Positions 13,888-16,834 of a stretch of 16,834 nucleotides of DNA are shown piece after piece. Position 1 is the first letter of the stretch, and each line of letters opens with the position of its first letter. The translations under genes were made by a program, and so were the position numbers. The notes beneath the pieces were generated by a model. That model did no database searches, was not told the DNA's origin, and was given only the letters and a program-made list of their open reading frames with translations. Source of the DNA: JBLHKW01 sp047618565 (GTDB lineage Bacteria > Planctomycetota > UBA1135 > GCA-002686595). The stretch is from contig JBLHKW010000121.1 of the NCBI GenBank assembly GCA_047618565.1, positions 1-16,834 on the forward strand, written 5' to 3'.

Positions 13888-15044
13888 TGCGCATCGAACA
13901 GTGGACGGCGCCCGCATCGGGCGGAGTGGCCGTCGTCGTCCTGCGTGGTTCCGGCGCGCGCGAGCGGCTGCGCCGCATCGGGGTGGAATGGGGCGATCCG
14001 GACGGGTCACCCGACCCCGGTCCACGCCTGGTCCGGCTCGTGAGTGGCGGCGAGCAGCTCGACGAGGCGCTGGTGCTGCAGCGCGCTGACGACGGGTTCG
14101 AGGTTCACGTCCACGGCAGCCCGCCGCTCGTGGCGCGCGTGCTCGCCATCCTGAAGGGCCCCGACGATGGGGCCGTGCCGCCGGCTTCGGAGGCACCCCC
14201 GTCGAGCCCTGCCGAGCGTGCCTGGGGGCGCATGTCGGGCGCCGCGAGCGAGCTGGGCGCGCGCATTCTCCTGGATCAGGCCGAGGGCGCTTTCGAGCGC
14301 GAGATACAGGGCCTGCGCGGCCTGCCGGCGGCCGAGCTGATGGCCGCCGTCACGACCCTGCAGGAACGCGGGCGGCGCGCGTCCTACCTGCTCGATGCCA
14401 CGACGATCGTGCTGACAGGACCGGTCAACGCGGGCAAGTCGACCCTGTTCAACCTGCTCGTCGGGTCCGAGCGTACGCTGGTCAGTCCCGAGCAGGGGAC
14501 GACGCGCGATGCGATCGCGGAGCGGGCCCAGCTAGGTCCGTGGCCCGTATTGCTGGTGGACACGGCGGGTCAGCGCGACCTGCCAGCGCCCGAGACCGGG
14601 CAGGTGGCCGATGCCGCCGCCGTGGAGCGCGCCGGCCAGCAGCTGGCTGAATCCGTGCGTCGAGAGGCGGACTGGGGACTCGAGCTACGTCGGGCGACCC
14701 GCGCCGAGGTGGACCTCGAGCCGCAGGAGGGGGGCGCGGCGATTCTCTGGACCTGTTGTGACGAACTCCGCGGCGACCCGTCTGACTGGCCGGTGGGGGG
14801 GGTCTCGGCCAAGGGCGAGCCCGCGCGCGCCGTTGCCGCTGTGCAGGCGCGATTCGAGGCGCGTTTCGAGCTGCTCTCGCCGCATCCGGACCTGTGGCGG
14901 CCCGGACGCGCGGTTCCTTTCGAGCCGGGCCAGGTGCTGGCCCTGCGCGGGCTTGCCGACGCCGCGCGCGCGGCCGCCGCCGGCGCCCCCGCGCTGCCCG
15001 GGAACCCTGGTGCCGAATCCTGGCTCGAGCGCCTGCTGCATTGA
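13887..15044 (+). CDS. reduced MnmE/TrmE-like GTPase
   Basis: MnmE, with MnmG, modifies the wobble uridine of tRNAs. It uses a folate-binding N-domain, a G domain and a C-terminal CxGK cysteine motif. This 385-residue protein (MnmE is about 450) keeps a recognisable N-domain (VAVVVLRGSGARERLRR, then VHVHGSPPLVARVL), a helical segment, P-loop GPVNAGKS (178-185, K184), GTTRD, and DTAG (225-228). It has lost the NKxD G4 motif, reading TCCD at 289-292, and ends in ESWLERLLH with no CxGK. It is therefore probably not a standard MnmE; a degenerate paralogue or a lineage-specific factor is more likely. Its ATG overlaps the coaX stop by one base, indicating coupled translation. A G8 run lies within the gene at 14795-14802. 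I leave the symbol empty because function is doubtful. Confidence 0.8.
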   Translation: MRIEQWTAPASGGVAVVVLRGSGARERLRRIGVEWGDPDGSPDPGPRLVRLVSGGEQLDEALVLQRADDGFEVHVHGSPPLVARVLAILKGPDDGAVPPASEAPPSSPAERAWGRMSGAASELGARILLDQAEGAFEREIQGLRGLPAAELMAAVTTLQERGRRASYLLDATTIVLTGPVNAGKSTLFNLLVGSERTLVSPEQGTTRDAIAERAQLGPWPVLLVDTAGQRDLPAPETGQVADAAAVERAGQQLAESVRREADWGLELRRATRAEVDLEPQEGGAAILWTCCDELRGDPSDWPVGGVSAKGEPARAVAAVQARFEARFELLSPHPDLWRPGRAVPFEPGQVLALRGLADAARAAAAGAPALPGNPGAESWLERLLH

Positions 15045-15077
15045 TAGACGCCCGCCTTGCGGATACTCTCTGCCCCT

Positions 15078-15083
15078 GAGGAG
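15078..15083 (+). promoter_or_regulatory. strong ribosome-binding site upstream of pyrB
   Basis: GAGGAG at 15078-15083 is the only good Shine-Dalgarno in the mnmE-like/pyrB gap. It stands 12 bases before ATG 15096 (leader ORF) and 8 bases before TTG 15092 (in frame with pyrB). It is 68 bases from the likely pyrB ATG 15152, which has none of its own. It therefore either serves the leader ORF or sets a longer PyrB N-terminus. Confidence 0.5.
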
Positions 15084-15095
15084 CGGCCCCCTTGC

Positions 15096-15155
15096 ATGTG
15101 GGACCTCGGCGCCCAACCCGGGGCCCGGGACAACTACCAGGCCGTGCTCAGATGA
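15096..15155 (+). CDS. 19-codon leader ORF coupled to pyrB
   Basis: ATG 15096 opens a 19-residue frame (MWDLGAQPGARDNYQAVLR) whose TGA (15153-15155) overlaps the pyrB ATG (15152-15154) as ATGA. Seventeen of its 19 codons end in G or C, while the competing pyrB-frame extension over the same bases has only about half. This supports the leader frame as the translated one. Ribosomes ending here could re-start on pyrB, which lacks its own ribosome site. E. coli pyrBI is known to have a leader peptide (PyrL) used in UTP-sensitive attenuation. This one is shorter, and I see no T-run attenuator, so similarity of mechanism is not claimed. Confidence 0.4.
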   Translation: MWDLGAQPGARDNYQAVLR

Positions 15156-16483
15156 CTGCGATCAGGCACCTTGTTTCCATCGACGATCTCTCCCTGGACG
15201 AGATCAGTGAGCTATTCGAGTGCGCGGACAGGTTCGCCGAAGAGCCGCGCGGGCACCCAAGCCTCTGCCGCGGGCTGATCTCCGCCAGCCTCTTCTACGA
15301 GGCTTCGACCCGCACCCGGCTGTCCTTCGAGTCCGCCATGTTGCGCCTCGGTGGGGGCGTGATCACGGCCGCCGATGTGATGACCATGAGTGCGGCCAAG
15401 GGCGAGTCCCTGGCGGACACGGTGCGCGTCGTCGGAGGCGCCTACTCCGACGTGATCGTGCTGCGCCACTCGAGTGACGGCGCCGCACGTCTGGCGGCCC
15501 AATATTCGCCGGTGCCCGTCATCAACGCGGGTGACGGAAGTCACGAGCATCCGACCCAGACGCTGTGCGACCTCTACAACTTGCACGTCGAGCGCGGGCG
15601 CATCGAGGGGCTTGACGTGGTGCTGGCCGGGGATCTCAAGTACAGCCGGACCGTGCACTCCTTTGCGCATGCGCTGGCGCGTTTCGGCGCGAACATTGTG
15701 TGCGTCCCGCAGCCGGGCTTCGAGATGCCGAAGTACGTGCTCGAGCGTCTGCGCGACGAGTTCAACGTCGAGCCCGTTCGCGCGGACGCCCGCAGGCTGG
15801 GCGATCTCGCAGCCAGTAGCGATGCCGTTTACCTGACGCCCCAGAAGCCGCACCAGCTTAGCCTGTTCACCGACGCCAAGGGCTGGGAGGTCGAGCGCGT
15901 CGATGCGGTCTACATGACCCGTCCGCAGACGGAGCGCTACGACGGGGGCGAGGAGAAGGGCGGCGACTACCTGCGGCTCGAGAAGCGTACGATGGCCGCC
16001 GAATCGCTACGCGACGCGGTCGTGATGCATCCCCTTCCGCGGCGGGATGAGATCAGCTCCGAGATCGACGGGGACCCACGCAGCATCTACTTCAAGCAGG
16101 CCGCTCGCGGCGTCCCCATACGGATGGCGATCCTGGCATCGCTGCTCGGGCAGCTGGACCGCAAGGCCAGTGGACCGAGCGAGCAGCGCAAGAGCTGGCC
16201 CGTCCGGATCGGTGAGAACCCGTGCCCCAATCCGACGTGCATCTCGCGCACGGAACGGCGCCACGTCGACCCGGGGTTCTGGATCGCTTCACGCTCGCCG
16301 CTGCGCGCCCACTGCGCGTACTGCGATCGAGTTCTGCCCTTTCGGATCGTGGGTTGTTCCTCGACCTTGAACTACCACCAGCCGGAATCGACGGCCTTGC
16401 GCAAGGTGCGCCCCGACCATCTCGTCTTCCTGGACGACGAGCAGCGCGCCTCCGACCTGGGCTTCCGGCCCGCGGGTCGCTAG
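15152..16483 (+). CDS. pyrB: Aspartate carbamoyltransferase with C-terminal PyrI-like zinc domain
   Basis: PyrB joins carbamoyl phosphate and aspartate, the first committed step of pyrimidine synthesis. The 443-residue product has the carbamoyl-phosphate loop STRTR (52-56), the 80s loop lysine in AAKGESLADT (K83), HPTQ (133-136) and HPLPRRDE (from H293). The catalytic part ends near 330, about normal length. It is followed by a further 110 residues containing CPNPTC (C358, C363) and CAYC (C388, C391). The spacing C-x4-C-x24-C-x2-C almost equals that of the zinc site of E. coli PyrI (C109, C114, C138, C141). The allosteric nucleotide-binding half of PyrI is absent. A fused catalytic-regulatory ATCase is known from Thermotoga maritima. 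I chose ATG 15152 by family alignment and the ATGA overlap; TTG 15092 with GAGGAG is the alternative. The TAG stop is the first codon of a large palindrome. Confidence 0.93.
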   Translation: MTAIRHLVSIDDLSLDEISELFECADRFAEEPRGHPSLCRGLISASLFYEASTRTRLSFESAMLRLGGGVITAADVMTMSAAKGESLADTVRVVGGAYSDVIVLRHSSDGAARLAAQYSPVPVINAGDGSHEHPTQTLCDLYNLHVERGRIEGLDVVLAGDLKYSRTVHSFAHALARFGANIVCVPQPGFEMPKYVLERLRDEFNVEPVRADARRLGDLAASSDAVYLTPQKPHQLSLFTDAKGWEVERVDAVYMTRPQTERYDGGEEKGGDYLRLEKRTMAAESLRDAVVMHPLPRRDEISSEIDGDPRSIYFKQAARGVPIRMAILASLLGQLDRKASGPSEQRKSWPVRIGENPCPNPTCISRTERRHVDPGFWIASRSPLRAHCAYCDRVLPFRIVGCSSTLNYHQPESTALRKVRPDHLVFLDDEQRASDLGFRPAGR

Positions 16484-16644
16484 CAGGCCGTTGATAAAGT
16501 GCTTCGGCGCCAGGCCGCCAGCATCCGCTTCGGTGTGGAGCCTGGAAACGCAGGCGAATCGGTGGATTCGGCGAGGTTTTCGGGCGCCGCACCGGAGTGG
16601 AGGATGCCGGCCTGGCGCCGAATGACTTTATCAACGGTCTGCTA
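16481..16644. repeat. large imperfect palindrome 1, starting at the pyrB stop codon
   Basis: Left arm from 16481 (TAGCAGGCCGTTGATAAAGT...) pairs with the right arm ending at 16644 (...ACTTTATCAACGGTCTGCTA). The arms match over about 43 bases with one 2-nt mismatch and a 3-nt bulge. Pairing then continues for 12 more bases through 16540 and 16585. The remaining differences are G-U pairs in + strand RNA, which suggests selection on the RNA. The interior holds hairpins CCTG/CAGG (16541-16554) and CGAATC/GATTCG with GGTG loop (16555-16570). No frame codes. It may be a MITE or REP-type repeat, or a structured 3' UTR. Confidence 0.85.
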
Positions 16645-16744
16645 GCCCGGATAATTCATGAAGCGCGAGCCGAATCGACGGCGAAGCCGGCCGGTCGTCG
16701 CGTTTGGGCCGCGTCTTCATGAATTATTCGGGCTAGCAGTCCGT
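16634..16744. repeat. large imperfect palindrome 2, overlapping the end of palindrome 1
   Basis: Left arm 16634-16666 (ACGGTCTGCTAGCCCGGATA...) and right arm 16711-16744 (...ATTCGGGCTAGCAGTCCGT) match over about 33 bases with one T-T mismatch, one G-U pair and one bulged base. An inner CGACG/CGTCG stem lies at 16676-16700. The first 11 bases (16634-16644) are also the end of palindrome 1, so the two cannot be fully paired at once. The core TAGCCCGG-ATAATTCATGAA arms resemble terminal inverted repeats of a small non-autonomous element. There is no transposase in the window. Confidence 0.85.
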
Positions 16745-16834
16745 CGGAGTTGTGTGGCGGTTCGCGGGGGCCCCCAGTGTGCGATTCCGCTCCCTCCTGG
16801 GTCGTCAGAGCACGTTCCTGGGGCCGCAAAGTCT
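16745..16834. other. terminal stretch with no recognisable gene
   Basis: Ninety bases after the palindromes. The only pattern is the short palindrome GGGGGCCCCC (16766-16775). I see no start, ribosome site or coding signature; the next gene is outside the window. Confidence 0.5.

Noticed and set aside
15092..15151. TTG 15092 as the pyrB start
   Set aside because: It has a good ribosome site, but the added 20 residues have poor third-position G/C and no family counterpart; kept as the alternative start only.
16541..16600. CRISPR-like or tRNA-like folding within the terminal palindromes
   Set aside because: No regular repeat-spacer pattern and no tRNA arm motifs (no T-loop GGTTCGA, no acceptor end); the hairpins are part of the palindrome interior.

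Overview
The window comes from a GC-rich bacterium with GTG and TTG starts in frequent use. Every convincing gene lies on the + strand. The gene set is a type IV pilus/type II secretion inner-membrane and secretin cluster, an RNase E/G with a long charged N-terminus, rplU-rpmA-obgE, a PilT/PilU-type ATPase, a GspC-like PDZ protein, coaX, a reduced MnmE-like GTPase and a PyrB with a PyrI-like zinc tail. This would fit a deep-branching Planctomycetota lineage or another delta-like/PVC-type Gram-negative. That placement is an inference from gene content and style; no rRNA or other marker in the window settles it.

Layout. 1-133: possible tail of an upstream gene and a C-tract-rich leader. 134-5051: pilM-pilN-pilO-pilQ. 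The first three overlap by 4 bases at each junction, and the end of PilO carries what looks like a PilP/GspC-type domain, so a separate pilP is absent. 5052-5711: no gene, but a C9/G10 hairpin and a run of perfect small stem-loops leading to the RNase gene. 5712-8352: RNase E/G, interrupted on paper by a +1 frame change at about 6201-6204, at the edge of a 9-bp tandem repeat. 8563-10241: rplU, rpmA, obgE, the usual ribosome/GTPase block. 10312-11877: PilT/PilU-family ATPase, followed by a 7-bp hairpin. 11985-12013: a good sigma70-type promoter whose -10 element sits inside a perfect 17-bp palindrome. It appears to drive 12078-16483: gspC-like, coaX, mnmE-like, a 19-codon leader ORF and pyrB. 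16481-16744: two large imperfect palindromes sharing one 11-nt arm segment, the first starting at the pyrB stop codon.

How the genes fit together. PilM (cytoplasmic actin-like), PilN and PilO (inner membrane) and PilQ (outer-membrane secretin) form the trans-envelope alignment and export parts of one machine. The PilT-like ATPase and the GspC-like HR/PDZ protein probably serve the same or a sister machine. The rest is housekeeping: RNA decay, ribosome assembly, CoA and pyrimidine synthesis.

Most noteworthy: the shared-arm double palindrome after pyrB; the translationally coupled leader ORF before pyrB; the PyrB-PyrI zinc-domain fusion; the RNase E/G whose charged disordered region is N-terminal and frame-broken; the operator-like palindrome over a promoter; and two GTPases with eroded G4 motifs.
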